A stretch of DNA of 64,000 bases, from contig NZ_CP069349.1 in assembly GCF_021497505.1 (NCBI RefSeq), positions 1,517,001 to 1,581,000 of the forward strand. The letters are read 5' to 3'. Numbering within the stretch: position 1 is the stretch's first letter; each line of letters starts with the position of its first letter. The notes under the pieces were generated by a model. The model worked only from the letters and a program-made list of their open reading frames with translations. It was not told the DNA's origin and searched no databases. Source of the stretch: Turicibacter sp. TJ11. Its GTDB lineage: Bacteria; Bacillota_I; Bacilli_A; MOL361; Turicibacteraceae. Positions 46,060 to 55,874 of the stretch are shown piece after piece. A program made the translations under genes and the position numbers.

Positions 46060-47550
46060 CTATTCAAATTCAATCATACTTAATTTACTGTACCTTGCGA
46101 CCTTTACCTTTTCTTCAATATAACTTACCACAAAGCCTACGACACATGAAGTAGCAATTGTCACAATAGAATAGCTCCATGATGTAACTTCTGGATGATT
46201 GTACTTCAAATTAATCACTACAATTGCAGATATGATAAATCCTACATAAGCCCCTAACTTTGTCGCTTTTTTATTAATGACTCCTAATACAAAAATACCT
46301 GCTAAAACACCCAGTACTAATCCCATGAAGCTATTAAACCATTCATAGGCTGATTTGATTTCTCCATTCGCTAAAATCATGGCAACAATAATAGAGACAA
46401 CTCCAACACCTAACGATACCCATTTTGCGATTTGTGTTTGTTTTTCAGTAGAAATTTGTTTTGAAAAGCAACCTTGAATATCTAAAACCCAACTTGTTGC
46501 AACAGAATTTAATCCTGTCGAAATGGTTGATTGAGAAGCGGCATAAATAGCAGCCAATAAAATACCTGAGATTCCAACTGGTAATTGATAAACAATAAAT
46601 GATGCAAAAATTTGATCTTGATGTGCTGTTTGTAACAACCCTGGATTTTGATGATAAAAGACAAATAAGGCTGTCCCAATTAGATAAATAACCGTTGTTG
46701 TTCCAATCGATAAGAATCCATTTCCAAAGGTCATTTTACGTAATTCTTTAATATCAGTCGTTGTAGTAAAACGTTGAACAATATCTTGACTTGAAATATA
46801 AGAAGAGAATGTGTTAATTCCTGCACCAACTAAAATAATAAAGACACTTGATTTCAGAATATTCGGATCAAAGATTACTTCATCTACGGCTAAAAACTTA
46901 TCCATAGATAGCGTATTAACGATCTCAATGATTCCTCCATCAATAGAGAAAATTAAATAAACTAATGTGAGTAAAATACCTGCTATCAATACAACACCCT
47001 GAATAAAATCTGTCCATAAAACAGACTTTAATCCTCCGCCGTAAGAATAAACGATTGCTATAATCCCCATAATAATAATTAATAAATTAGTATCAATTCC
47101 AACTAGCTGAGATAGTACAATTGACGGTAAGTACATAATAATTGACATACGCCCAATCTGGTAAATAATAAATAAGATCGCTCCTAAAACTCGTAATCCT
47201 TTACTCTCATATCGTAGTTCCAAATAATGATACGCAGTATCAATATTAAGTTTACTATAAACCGGTAAAAATAACCTAATTGTTAGCGGAACCGCAATAA
47301 AAATTCCTAATTGTGCAAACCATAGCAACCATGTCCCACTATATGAGTTTCCAGCAATCGATAAAAAAGAAATTGGACTCAATAACGTGGCAAAAATTGA
47401 GACTGAAGTTACCCACCAAGGAATGGACCCGTCTCCTTTAAAATAAGACTTTCCTTCCATCGGACTTTTTGAAAAATATAGCCCTGCCATTAGTACAGCT
47501 AATAAATAAACAATAACAATGATAAGATCAATACTTGTTAATCCATTCAT
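46060..47550 (-). CDS. Sodium:solute symporter (SSS family) in the nonulosonate cluster
   Basis: 496 aa with 13 predicted helices. The SSS opening YLLAVLMAGLYFSKSPMEGKSYFKGDGSIPWW and ATLLSPISFLSIAGNSYSG hold residues of the conserved sodium site region. It overlaps neuA by 4 nt (ATGA) and precedes neuB by 18 nt, so it is firmly part of the operon. SSS members include sialic acid transporters (SiaT), so uptake of free sialic acid for activation is the simplest inference; other sugars are possible. Confidence 0.87.
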   Translation of the reverse strand: MNGLTSIDLIIVIVYLLAVLMAGLYFSKSPMEGKSYFKGDGSIPWWVTSVSIFATLLSPISFLSIAGNSYSGTWLLWFAQLGIFIAVPLTIRLFLPVYSKLNIDTAYHYLELRYESKGLRVLGAILFIIYQIGRMSIIMYLPSIVLSQLVGIDTNLLIIIMGIIAIVYSYGGGLKSVLWTDFIQGVVLIAGILLTLVYLIFSIDGGIIEIVNTLSMDKFLAVDEVIFDPNILKSSVFIILVGAGINTFSSYISSQDIVQRFTTTTDIKELRKMTFGNGFLSIGTTTVIYLIGTALFVFYHQNPGLLQTAHQDQIFASFIVYQLPVGISGILLAAIYAASQSTISTGLNSVATSWVLDIQGCFSKQISTEKQTQIAKWVSLGVGVVSIIVAMILANGEIKSAYEWFNSFMGLVLGVLAGIFVLGVINKKATKLGAYVGFIISAIVVINLKYNHPEVTSWSYSIVTIATSCVVGFVVSYIEEKVKVARYSKLSMIEFE

Positions 47551-48272
47551 CCTTTACTCACCTTCCTCTCTGATTCTTTAAAACTTAAATTTTTTGTTAA
47601 TAATAATTCTGCAATTTTCAAATCGAGTAATTCATCGATATCAACATCATACTTTTCGTTCATGACATAAGCTAATCGGTTATCATTCAAACTAGTTTCT
47701 AGATTAAAATTCTCATTTAATTTATTAATATAAATGGCTCCATTAACCTTATAGTAATCAGGAAAATCCTGGCGTCGTTGAGTACTTGATGTATTCAATA
47801 AGTTAATCACATGTCCAGTATCATCCAGTGTTCTAATGAGAATTGGATGATCTTTAACTTTAGAGATACTCACCAAACTTTCTTCTCCAGAACTAATTAG
47901 TTGTTCAATAGCCTCGTCAATATGTTGTGCTTTTCGTAAAGGTTGAGTTGGTTGGAGTAAAACAACATAATCATACTCCTCCCCCATCTCTTTTAACGTC
48001 TCAATACAATGCACCATTGCATCAATTGTTTTGGCAGTATCTGATGCTAAATAGTCTGGTCTTAAGAAAGGAACATCCGCCCCCCACTCCCTGGCCACTT
48101 TAGCAATTTCCTCACCATCCGTTGAAACGACAATACGATCAATACACTTAGACTTTTTGGCAGCTTCAATTGAATAAGCAATCAATGGCTTACCATTTAA
48201 ATCAATAATATTTTTATCCTTAATCCCTTTACTCCCTGCTCGGGCAGGAATAATCGCTAAGATTCTATTCAT
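47547..48272 (-). CDS. neuA: CMP-N-acylneuraminate cytidylyltransferase
   Basis: Activates the nonulosonic acid with CTP. 241 aa. Nucleotide-binding start IIPARAGSKGIKDKNI, LIAYSIEAAKKS, the LLQPTQPLRKAQHID motif and the metal-binding end DIDELLDLKIAELLL are characteristic. AGGAGAG lies before ATG 48272. It is coupled to the downstream symporter by a 4-nt overlap. Confidence 0.93.
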   Translation of the reverse strand: MNRILAIIPARAGSKGIKDKNIIDLNGKPLIAYSIEAAKKSKCIDRIVVSTDGEEIAKVAREWGADVPFLRPDYLASDTAKTIDAMVHCIETLKEMGEEYDYVVLLQPTQPLRKAQHIDEAIEQLISSGEESLVSISKVKDHPILIRTLDDTGHVINLLNTSSTQRRQDFPDYYKVNGAIYINKLNENFNLETSLNDNRLAYVMNEKYDVDIDELLDLKIAELLLTKNLSFKESERKVSKG

Positions 48273-48297
48273 CTCTTATCTCTCCTGTCTTATTTAC

Positions 48298-49686
48298 CTA
48301 TCTTTTTAATAGTTTGAACTTATAAAATATATATCCCCCATAAATAATAATAAAAATAATTAAAGCTGTATATCTGATTATTATCTGATTTAAAACAACA
48401 TAAATAATTACGGTAAATATCGTCATAAATATACTTGATCTAATTAAATAGCTATCAGGAATATCTCTATGCTTTAGTAAATACGAGGTTATAATATAAT
48501 GAAAAACTAACATTAAAAAATAAGAAATAGCTGTTGTTAAAGCTGCTCCTATTACTCCTAATTTTGGAATTATCCAAATATTTAATATGATATTAATAAT
48601 AGCCGCTCCCATTGTTGCAATTGGAATTAGTGTTGTTTTTTGTTTATAAAATTGATAATTAACGTAAAAACTATAGTAAAAAACAAAGAAATAGCCTAAA
48701 GCAATAAGTGGTACAATATAAATCCCTTGAACATACTCTTTTCCCCCCATTAGATAGACTAATTCAGGTGAAACTAACAAGAAACAACTAACTAACCAAA
48801 TAAAGAAAATAATATATTGTTTACTATATTCTTTGATTAAACAGTGGTTTTTGACTTTAAGCTGTTCAAAATACCATGGTATCCAAGCATTGTTTATTGA
48901 TTGCCAAATCATACTTATGATTGAACCTAGACTATATGAAAAGCTATAAATTGCTGTTGCAGCATGATCTTTACAATATGAAATCATATAACGGTCAGCA
49001 ACGTTTAAAACTTGACTACTTAAACTATGAAAAATAAGAGGCAATGACAGTTTCAATCCATCAATCCAATCTTTTTTTACAAAAAATAGATTAATACGTG
49101 AAATATACTTTAATAAAATATATATACCTATAAACCCTGTTGAAATAATACCTGCTATTACTCGAGCTAAATAAGTATTATTTTTAAATAATAAAACAAA
49201 ATTTAAAGATAAAAATACATTTAAAAACGTTGTAACAACTGAAAAAATTAAATGTTTTTGAGGAAGCTTTTTAATTACTAATTCTGACATATAAATATTT
49301 ACAATTATACCCAAAAACGATTGGAACAATAACATTATACCAAACATTAGTGATGGAACTTGAATAACATCAATCAAAAAAGGAAAAGTTACTAAAAGAC
49401 TAAGGCTAATAAAAAAACCTACTAGTGGAAATAAAGATATATTTGAAACGTACCTTTCAAACTCTTCAATATTTTTGTTTCCGTATGAAATACTGACAGT
49501 TCCATTTATCTGTAATCCCATCAATATACTAACTATGCCTACACTAGCTGTATATATAGAATACGATCCATAATCTTCAGGTAACATTAGACGAGTAAAA
49601 ATAGGTAACGTAAAAAACGATATTCCTTTTAATAAAATATTTCCTATAAAATAAATAATACTAGATTTTAAAAAGTGATTTTTCAT
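48298..49686 (-). CDS. wzx: Polysaccharide flippase, Wzx type
   Basis: 462 aa with 14 predicted helices of the MATE-like polysaccharide exporter superfamily (FIGNILLKGISFFTLPIFTRLMLPEDYGSYSIYTA is the classical N-terminus). It would flip the undecaprenyl-linked repeat unit outward for the Wzy polymerase encoded upstream. Its base composition is clearly more AT-rich than the neuABC genes, as is common for serotype-specific flippases. Weak binding site (GAGAGAAA). Confidence 0.88.
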   Translation of the reverse strand: MKNHFLKSSIIYFIGNILLKGISFFTLPIFTRLMLPEDYGSYSIYTASVGIVSILMGLQINGTVSISYGNKNIEEFERYVSNISLFPLVGFFISLSLLVTFPFLIDVIQVPSLMFGIMLLFQSFLGIIVNIYMSELVIKKLPQKHLIFSVVTTFLNVFLSLNFVLLFKNNTYLARVIAGIISTGFIGIYILLKYISRINLFFVKKDWIDGLKLSLPLIFHSLSSQVLNVADRYMISYCKDHAATAIYSFSYSLGSIISMIWQSINNAWIPWYFEQLKVKNHCLIKEYSKQYIIFFIWLVSCFLLVSPELVYLMGGKEYVQGIYIVPLIALGYFFVFYYSFYVNYQFYKQKTTLIPIATMGAAIINIILNIWIIPKLGVIGAALTTAISYFLMLVFHYIITSYLLKHRDIPDSYLIRSSIFMTIFTVIIYVVLNQIIIRYTALIIFIIIYGGYIFYKFKLLKR

Positions 49687-49735
49687 TTTCTCTCAACTTT
49701 CTATCTTTATCAATATATATCTAAGCGATCTTCGG

Positions 49736-50902
49736 TTAATCTCTTGTATATATATCTCTTGTATATACTTTATCAATAACTTCTATCAATTCTTGGCATA
49801 AGCGATTTGAAACAATTACATCACTCATTGCTTTGAATTTATCTAAATCTTTAATTACTTTTGAATTATAAAATGTCTCTTCTGTTAAGACTGGTTCATA
49901 AACAACAACATCTATTCCTTTCCCTTTTAGACGCTTCATAATTCCTTGAATCGATGAGGCGCGGAAATTATCCGAATCCGTCTTCATTGTTAAGCGATAA
50001 ATCCCTACGGTTTTAGGATTTCGCTTCATAATCATATCAGCGATATGATCTTTACGTGTGCGATTGGCATCTACAATGGCTTCAATAATGTTATTAGGAA
50101 CATCTGCATAATTCGCACGAAGTTGTTTGGTATCTTTGGGTAAACAGTATCCTCCATATCCAAATGAAGGATTATTGTAATGCGTTCCAATACGTGGATC
50201 AAGCCCAACTCCCTCAATAATTTGCTCAGTATCTAAACCTCGGATTTCAGCGTACGTGTCTAGTTCATTAAAGTAAGCAACACGTAACGCTAGATAAGTG
50301 TTTGAAAATAGTTTAACAGCCTCAGCCTCTGTTGAATTAGTGAATAAAACAGGAATATCTTCTTTGATCGCACCTTCGACTAAAAGATCCGCAAAACAAC
50401 GTGCACGTTCCGATTGTTCTCCTACAATGATACGTGATGGATATAAATTATCATATAAGGCACGGCCTTCACGCAAAAACTCTGGTGAAAAAATAATATT
50501 ATCTGTCTCAAACATTTTACGTACTTTTTCTGTGTATCCAACAGGTACGGTTGATTTAATCACCATCGTCGCCTCTGGATTAATCGATAAGACATTAGCA
50601 ATCACAGCTTCGACTGATCTTGTATTGAAATAGTTCAATTCGGGATCATAATTCGTGGGTGTTGAGATAATGACATAATCCGCATCTTTATAAGCGGTAA
50701 GAGTATCGGTTGTTGCCACCAAGTTTAACTCTTTTGTCGCTAAATATTCTTCAATCTCAGCATCCACAATTGGAGATCTTCTCTCGTTAATCATGTTAAC
50801 CTTTTCTTCAACAATATCTAAAGCAATTACCTCATTATATTGAGCAAGTAAAATCGCGTTTGATAACCCTACATATCCTGTTCCAGCTACCGTAATTTTC
50901 AT
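49736..50902 (-). CDS. ugd: UDP-glucose/UDP-sugar 6-dehydrogenase
   Basis: NAD-dependent oxidation to a UDP-uronic acid. 388 aa: Rossmann motif [32 protein letters not shown], the catalytic Cys segment [18 protein letters not shown], and C-terminal UDP-binding domain. The product would be a uronic acid residue in the polymer. The last residues are [10 protein letters not shown], produced by a short direct repeat of about 15 bp at the 3' end. GGGAGGAG precedes the start. Confidence 0.93.
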   Translation of the reverse strand: MKITVAGTGYVGLSNAILLAQYNEVIALDIVEEKVNMINERRSPIVDAEIEEYLATKELNLVATTDTLTAYKDADYVIISTPTNYDPELNYFNTRSVEAVIANVLSINPEATMVIKSTVPVGYTEKVRKMFETDNIIFSPEFLREGRALYDNLYPSRIIVGEQSERARCFADLLVEGAIKEDIPVLFTNSTEAEAVKLFSNTYLALRVAYFNELDTYAEIRGLDTEQIIEGVGLDPRIGTHYNNPSFGYGGYCLPKDTKQLRANYADVPNNIIEAIVDANRTRKDHIADMIMKRNPKTVGIYRLTMKTDSDNFRASSIQGIMKRLKGKGIDVVVYEPVLTEETFYNSKVIKDLDKFKAMSDVIVSNRLCQELIEVIDKVYTRDIYTRD

Positions 50903-51027
50903 TTAAATCTCCTCCCTTTTTATTCTTTTCTAATTTCACTGATTTTCAATATTTAATTAAAGAACTAGATAATCTACATCATCATTAAAAATTGATTGTA
51001 CAAATGAATTTATTTATAGATATTTAT

Positions 51028-51561
51028 TTAAACATAGATCTTTAATAGAACTTTTTTTTGACTTTTTAAATTTTTATAGTGATCTATGTTTCTATACTTA
51101 AAGACTCTGGCTGGATGACCTCCAGCTATTGCATACGGTGGAATATCATTGACTACTGTGCTTCCTGCTTGAATTATTGCTCCTTCGCCGATCTTAACTC
51201 CACCTAAAATTATTACTCTTGACCCTAACCAAACATTATCTTGAATTACTACATCTTTTTGAATATACGTATTATCATAAGGAATAGCACAGCCATTATC
51301 ATAGTTATGATAATTAGTTATAATTAGACAATCTTCTCCAGAGTGGAAATTATCTCCAATGAAAACCTCACCTTTCCCTGTAATCTTTATACCATTAAAA
51401 TGAATATTATTTGCTAAAGTTGTATGACTAGTAACAATAGAATTATTATTCACTTTTATATACTTACCGTAACTTTTACACATCATTTTAACTTTACTTG
51501 TATAAATATATATCTTTATTTTTCTATAAGTTTTGAACATTAACTTAATAATAAATTTCAT
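51028..51561 (-). CDS. Left-handed beta-helix acyltransferase (O-acetyltransferase)
   Basis: 177 aa with hexapeptide repeats from about residue 60 ([80 protein letters not shown]). The closing [13 protein letters not shown] matches the WbbJ/maltose O-acetyltransferase group; H in NYHNY or THTT would be catalytic. It likely O-acetylates a sugar of the polymer. The basic hydrophobic N-terminus may bind the membrane. Confidence 0.85.
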   Translation of the reverse strand: MKFIIKLMFKTYRKIKIYIYTSKVKMMCKSYGKYIKVNNNSIVTSHTTLANNIHFNGIKITGKGEVFIGDNFHSGEDCLIITNYHNYDNGCAIPYDNTYIQKDVVIQDNVWLGSRVIILGGVKIGEGAIIQAGSTVVNDIPPYAIAGGHPARVFKYRNIDHYKNLKSQKKVLLKIYV

Positions 51562-51583
51562 TATCTCACATCTCTATCTTAAT

Positions 51584-52987
51584 TTATTTACATAATTGTA
51601 TCATTTTTTCTAAAGCATCCTGACTCCAAAAATGATTCTTTTTACTAGTTTTATTAACATTTAATTGCTTTAATAAGTAGATGATATCACTAATGTTATT
51701 TATTAAAACAGCGTATCCACTAGTATATAAATCACTCACAAAATCTGCTTCTGACATATTTAAAATATAAGTTTCTAAATCAAAAGCTAATCCTTCGTAT
51801 AGAGCAGTAGAATACACACCTATCTGAATAAATGATTTTTCAAACAAATTATAAATATTTATATTGTAATCGATAACCTCTATAAAATCACTGTTTTCAT
51901 ACAACCACGGATAATTTACTTTCCAACATAAATATTCTGCAGGATGAAGTTTATAAATAATCTTATAATTTAAATTTCTCTCCCTCAACTCTTCTCCTAA
52001 CTGAACAGCCAACTTACTAAGTTCATATCCTATTGTAGCTTGTGAAATAAACAATATACATTCTCTTTTTTTATATAAATTATTGTTTTTAACGTACTTT
52101 TCAATATAAGGAAAACCTACTATATGTTGTCTTGAGTCATCGATTGGAAGTCTGGTATTATACTTCCAATATTCTGAAAATAGGAATATTTCATCAGGAA
52201 AAAAACTATGGATTCTTTTTTTACTATAATTATAATTTATATGTTTTTTACCTAAAATTCCGTGCTGTAATTCGATAGTTCTAATATTTTTTTTCTTAGC
52301 TATTTCGTTTATAATCATATTTTCAAAATTATAATGAACTACTTCAATAATAAGGCGCGGATTTATTTTGTTTAAAATTTTATTTAGTAAGAAATATTTA
52401 ATTTTATAATGAATATATAAATTTTTAACATCGAGTAATATTTTTTTGGGATTAATTTTTAAATTTAATTCATTTTCTAAAATGTTTATTACATCTATCA
52501 TTTCAATTTCTAAATTCAATAAAGATCTATTATGCATCAATTTAAGAATAGGTGAAGTAATATACGTAATAATATCAATAAAATCCATATACATTACATC
52601 ACACTCATCTATTCTTGGAACATGTTTCCCTTGATAACTTTTCTCCATGATTATTAAATTATCTTTCGATAGACTTTGTATTAATAATTCAGTATAAATA
52701 CAAACTTCATCACTGGTATCAAAAGCTTTAATTTTTCGTGGATGATTTCTAACTACTATATCCTTATTTTCATTTAAAAATTTAATATTAAGTAGGTTTA
52801 TAACAGCATCTTTTAAGATTAATAATTTATCATTAAGGCTAAGCTTTTTAAGATCATGAGCCGAACTTCTTTTTAAGTATAAACTCTCATATATTGTTCT
52901 TCTAATATACGCCCAATAATGAAATCCCTCTATATTTCTGTCCCAAAAATTATATTTTTCCTCTATTACTAAGAATTTATCTATCAA
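51584..52987 (-). CDS. Putative capsular glycosyltransferase (polysialyltransferase/CDP-glycerol-transferase-like)
   Basis: About 467 aa. The C-terminal half has an IELQHGI motif, KLHPAEY and STALYEGLAFD, the pattern of GT-B enzymes related to bacterial sialyl- and polyol-phosphate transferases, where the HP motif binds the nucleotide. The N-terminal part (FHYWAYIRRTIYESL) is also seen in capsule proteins of this kind. It could transfer the CMP-activated nonulosonic acid made by neuA. TTG 52987 fits AAGGAG at 8 nt; the GTG at 52996 is inside that site. Very AT-rich. Confidence 0.6.
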   Translation of the reverse strand: MIDKFLVIEEKYNFWDRNIEGFHYWAYIRRTIYESLYLKRSSAHDLKKLSLNDKLLILKDAVINLLNIKFLNENKDIVVRNHPRKIKAFDTSDEVCIYTELLIQSLSKDNLIIMEKSYQGKHVPRIDECDVMYMDFIDIITYITSPILKLMHNRSLLNLEIEMIDVINILENELNLKINPKKILLDVKNLYIHYKIKYFLLNKILNKINPRLIIEVVHYNFENMIINEIAKKKNIRTIELQHGILGKKHINYNYSKKRIHSFFPDEIFLFSEYWKYNTRLPIDDSRQHIVGFPYIEKYVKNNNLYKKRECILFISQATIGYELSKLAVQLGEELRERNLNYKIIYKLHPAEYLCWKVNYPWLYENSDFIEVIDYNINIYNLFEKSFIQIGVYSTALYEGLAFDLETYILNMSEADFVSDLYTSGYAVLINNISDIIYLLKQLNVNKTSKKNHFWSQDALEKMIQLCK

Positions 52988-53007
52988 TTCACTCACTCCT
53001 TAATGAA

Positions 53008-54264
53008 CTAACTATGCTCTATTTTTTTAAAGTTAATAGATAAGACTAAAATAACACCTAAAAATAACCATATATAAAGCATATTTAAAAAAGTTGTTAG
53101 AACAATCGAACAAATTAAGAATATTACTATTCCAATCTTACAAATATATTTAAATATAGATTTACTGATAAAGATTTTATAAAATATATAAATTAATAGT
53201 AAAAAATTTATAAATCCAAAATCAGCTAAAAACTCAATGAAAAAGTTATGTATATTACCAACTTTGTATATTTGTTTTATAAGGAGGTCATTACTAACTA
53301 ATGTCTCAGTTGCACCTACTCCTAACCCTAAAAAAGGGCTTTTTATAAATAATTCAAATCCTTTTTTCCACAAATAAAATCTTGTTTGCATTGAGTTGGA
53401 TTTTAAAATACCATCAGAGAATTGACTCAGAAAAAAGATTATAAAGTTATTTTTTGATATAAAAATTAATAGTAACATGAAAATTGAAAAGATAAAAATA
53501 TAGGTAGTCATTATCTTACCTAGACTATATTTTTTTTTATTTAATTTTTGATTCCCTCCTAAAATGACAATAAATATTATCAAAATAATTTGACATATCT
53601 TTGCATCTGTTACAAAAGTAATTAATATAGATCCTAAGTAGATAAAATAAATTAGAAATTTATTATTTTTTTCATATTTTATATAAAAAACTGTTAACAA
53701 TAATGAAAACATTGTTACAAAAACTGCTAAATCATTAGGATTATAAAATTGAACAAGAGGATGATGAAATCCTAAGCTATTCAATCTTGTCGACCATATA
53801 GGATGATAAGAAAATAAATACTGACCAAACAAAGTTTCTTCCACACTAAATAATATCACAAGTATAACGTTCAATTGGATATTTTTCATTAAGCTTTTAA
53901 TATTTGAATAATTTCTCAAATATAATAAACATATTAAAACTAACACTATTCCATAAAAATAATTGACATAATGACCAATAGACTGTTTAAAAGATGGAAC
54001 TAATGAGAGAGAAAATCCTCCATATATTAAAAAATATAACCAGATAAAAATAAAAACATATATTTGACTTGATAACTTTATCCCCTTAAATAAAGTTTTT
54101 AAAAATAGAGCCACTAGACATATCAGGGATACTATTCTATACAATGTTATATTTCCTATACTAGAGATGTAAGTAATAGATAAAGCATTCGACCATATTG
54201 CAGAAACTATAGTAATATGAAACAGTATTGAAGTAATATTAAATCTAAATTGTATCTTATTAAT
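53008..54264 (-). CDS. wzy: O-antigen/capsule polymerase, Wzy type; putative ATT start
   Basis: About 418 aa with 11-12 helices. Family features are the long outer loop ending LWKKGFELFIKSPFLGLGVGATE, then IHNFFIEFLADFGF, the O-antigen ligase/polymerase signature. A frame starting at TTG 54144 lacks a binding site. Upstream the frame stays open for 40 more codons (NKIQFRFNITSILFH..SITYISSIGN), adding a first helix and loop usual for Wzy. It reaches an ATT codon 7 nt after GGAGGAG, with no ATG/GTG/TTG at that spot. Start choice is inference. Confidence 0.8.
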   Translation of the reverse strand: MNKIQFRFNITSILFHITIVSAIWSNALSITYISSIGNITLYRIVSLICLVALFLKTLFKGIKLSSQIYVFIFIWLYFLIYGGFSLSLVPSFKQSIGHYVNYFYGIVLVLICLLYLRNYSNIKSLMKNIQLNVILVILFSVEETLFGQYLFSYHPIWSTRLNSLGFHHPLVQFYNPNDLAVFVTMFSLLLTVFYIKYEKNNKFLIYFIYLGSILITFVTDAKICQIILIIFIVILGGNQKLNKKKYSLGKIMTTYIFIFSIFMLLLIFISKNNFIIFFLSQFSDGILKSNSMQTRFYLWKKGFELFIKSPFLGLGVGATETLVSNDLLIKQIYKVGNIHNFFIEFLADFGFINFLLLIYIFYKIFISKSIFKYICKIGIVIFLICSIVLTTFLNMLYIWLFLGVILVLSINFKKIEHS

Positions 54265-54554
54265 ATTTAATCTCCTCCGTATGAATTTAAATTATATAAT
54301 ATGTTAAGTATCTATGTTGACTATCGATAACAAATTAAATTTTTTTATATCAAATCCTAGAGAAAATGATACTAGCTTTTTTCCTATATATAGTGACTAG
54401 ATTACAAACACTATGGATAGGTTACAATTAATTAGACAGTTTTTTTAAGGTCATGTAGAATTATAAATCATATCAATCTAAAGGAGCTTTAACATGACCC
54501 AAACTAAAACTCGTAGACCTCGCCGTACTTACTCAGATGAATTTAAGAATCAAT

Positions 54555-54596
54555 GGGTCACCTAGCATGCAAAGCATAAGTCCTCCACTGCTAGGG
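54555..54596 (+). repeat. Hairpin module inside orfA of IS copy A
   Basis: GGGTCACCTAGC, inner hairpin ATGC-AAA-GCAT, AAGTCCTCC, closing arm TGCTAGGG; AATG on both sides. The outer arm change C to G is matched by G to C in the closing arm. Copy B has no insert at the equivalent place (near 57424). Confidence 0.85.
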
Positions 54597-54802
54597 AATG
54601 AGCTCAACTTTATCTCAATGGTAAGCGTAAATGTGATATTGTTCGTGAATATGATCTTTCATCGTCTTTACTCGATAAATGGATTAAGCAATCGACTTCT
54701 ACTGGTTCTTTTAAGGAGAAAGATAACCGTTCGGAAGAAGAACAAGAATTAATCCAACTACGCAAAAAGGTTAAACAATTAGAAATGGAAAATGATATTT
54801 TA

Positions 54803-54822
54803 TACCCGCAAGGGGTACGCCG
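54803..54822 (+). repeat. 20-nt hairpin insert in orfA of IS copy A
   Basis: TACCC-GCAAG-GGGTA plus CGCCG, placed between the codons for DIL and KQAALILG. It shifts the frame. The same insert at the same place is in copy B. Confidence 0.75.
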
Positions 54823-54856
54823 AAGCAAGCCGCGCTGATCTTAGGACAAAATAACT

Positions 54857-55688
54857 GTGATTAAAAACAATACTCACAAATATTCAGTTTCAGCGATGTG
54901 TAAAGTCCTTCATGTGCCTCGTAGCACTTATTATTACGAATCTAAACCGAGGAAAGATGAAGCTCAACTGGTTACTGATATCATTGAGATTTTTCGTCGA
55001 AGCCGAAACAATTACGGAACTCGAAAAATTAAGCAAGAATTGAAAAAGGGGGGACAACAGGTTTCACGCCGTCGCATCGGTCGTATCATGAAACAAGTTG
55101 GTCTTGTCTCAAACTATACGGTCGCTCAATTTAAGCCATATCCAGCTAAATGTAACGAAGATAAGATCAAAAATATCGTGGATCGTAACTTTAATGAACA
55201 GCCTCATTTAAACGTGGTTGTCAGTGATTTAACGTACGTTAGAGTTGGTCATCGCTGGCACTATCTTTGTGTGCTTGTTGACCTGTTTAATCGTGAAATT
55301 ATTGGTTATAGTTCCGGTCCCAATAAGGATGCAGCATTAGTTAAGAAGGCTTTTTGTACATTCAAAACTAACCTAAGTCAAATCAAGATCTTCCACACTG
55401 ATCGGGGAAATGGGTCACCTGCCATTTACGAAGTAAATGTATCCTCCGCTGGTAGGGAATGAATTTAAGAATCAAATCATTGATGAGATTTTAGATACGT
55501 TTAACATTGAGCGATCTCTAAGCACGAAAGGATGTCCCTATGATAACGCTGTCGCAGAAGCGACTTATAAAGTAATTAAAACCGAATTTGTTAATCAACA
55601 CTTATTTGAAACACCAGAACAATTAGGCTATGCATTTGCCGACTATATAAATTGGTATAACAATCATCGGATCCATTCTTCTCTTTAA
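54857..55688 (+). pseudogene. IS copy A orfB (DDE transposase), broken by a module
   Basis: GTG start; IKNNTHKYSVSAMCKVL, then the rve core with D in VVSDLTYVRVG, D in IFHTDRGN, and after the module (55412-55457) EFKNQIIDEILD and E in NAVAEATYKVIKTE. All three catalytic residues remain, but the module shifts the frame and the last 20 or so codons are lost after HRIHSSL. Confidence 0.8.
55412..55457 (+). repeat. Hairpin module inside orfB of IS copy A
   Basis: GGGTCACCTGCC, inner hairpin ATTTAC-GAA-GTAAAT, GTATCCTCC, closing arm TGGTAGGG. Against the empty site in copy B (CGGGGAAATGAATTTAAG) the net gain is 49 nt, with AATG present at both borders, like a 4-bp target duplication. Confidence 0.88.
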
Positions 55689-55874
55689 AAGAATACATAG
55701 AAATTGATTTATTACTCCAGTAAATTCAAAGAGAGATCATATTCAAGAATAATTTCACCGTTATATTTACCATTTAAGTAAAGTTTAATTGAATTATGAA
55801 TTTATTTATTTTGTAAATATTTATAATATCTCATAGTTCTTATTACACTAGTAAATAAAAAAGAATTTGTATAC

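Larger units (their letters stand above)
54494..54850 (+). pseudogene. IS copy A orfA, broken by a module and a 20-nt hairpin
   Basis: It begins MTQTKTRRPRRTYSDEFKNQ, then a 42-nt hairpin module brings TAG in frame. The frame resumes as AQLYLNGKRKCDIVREYDL..ENDIL, is interrupted by 20 nt at 54803-54822, and continues KQAALILG. Without the inserts it is a normal IS3 OrfA with helix-turn-helix and leucine zipper. Confidence 0.8.
54414..55735 (+). mobile_element. IS3-family (IS150-like) insertion sequence, copy A, disrupted
   Basis: The left end TGGATAGGTTACAATTAATTAG is shared with copy B. It contains orfA and orfB relics, about 85-90 per cent similar to copy B by eye. It carries two hairpin modules and one 20-nt hairpin insert. 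The 3' end is decayed: after HRIHSSL the sequence picks up extra bases, including ATAGAAATTGATTT, which resembles the start of the structured repeat, and no right end is recognisable. Confidence 0.8.

Noticed and set aside
43859-48272. Calling the nonulosonate genes legionaminic-acid specific (legG/legI/legF)
   Set aside because: PglF- and PglE-like genes are present, but next to the initiating transferase, and no LegH-type acetyltransferase is seen. neuC-neuB-neuA alone suffice for Neu5Ac, so the product is left open.
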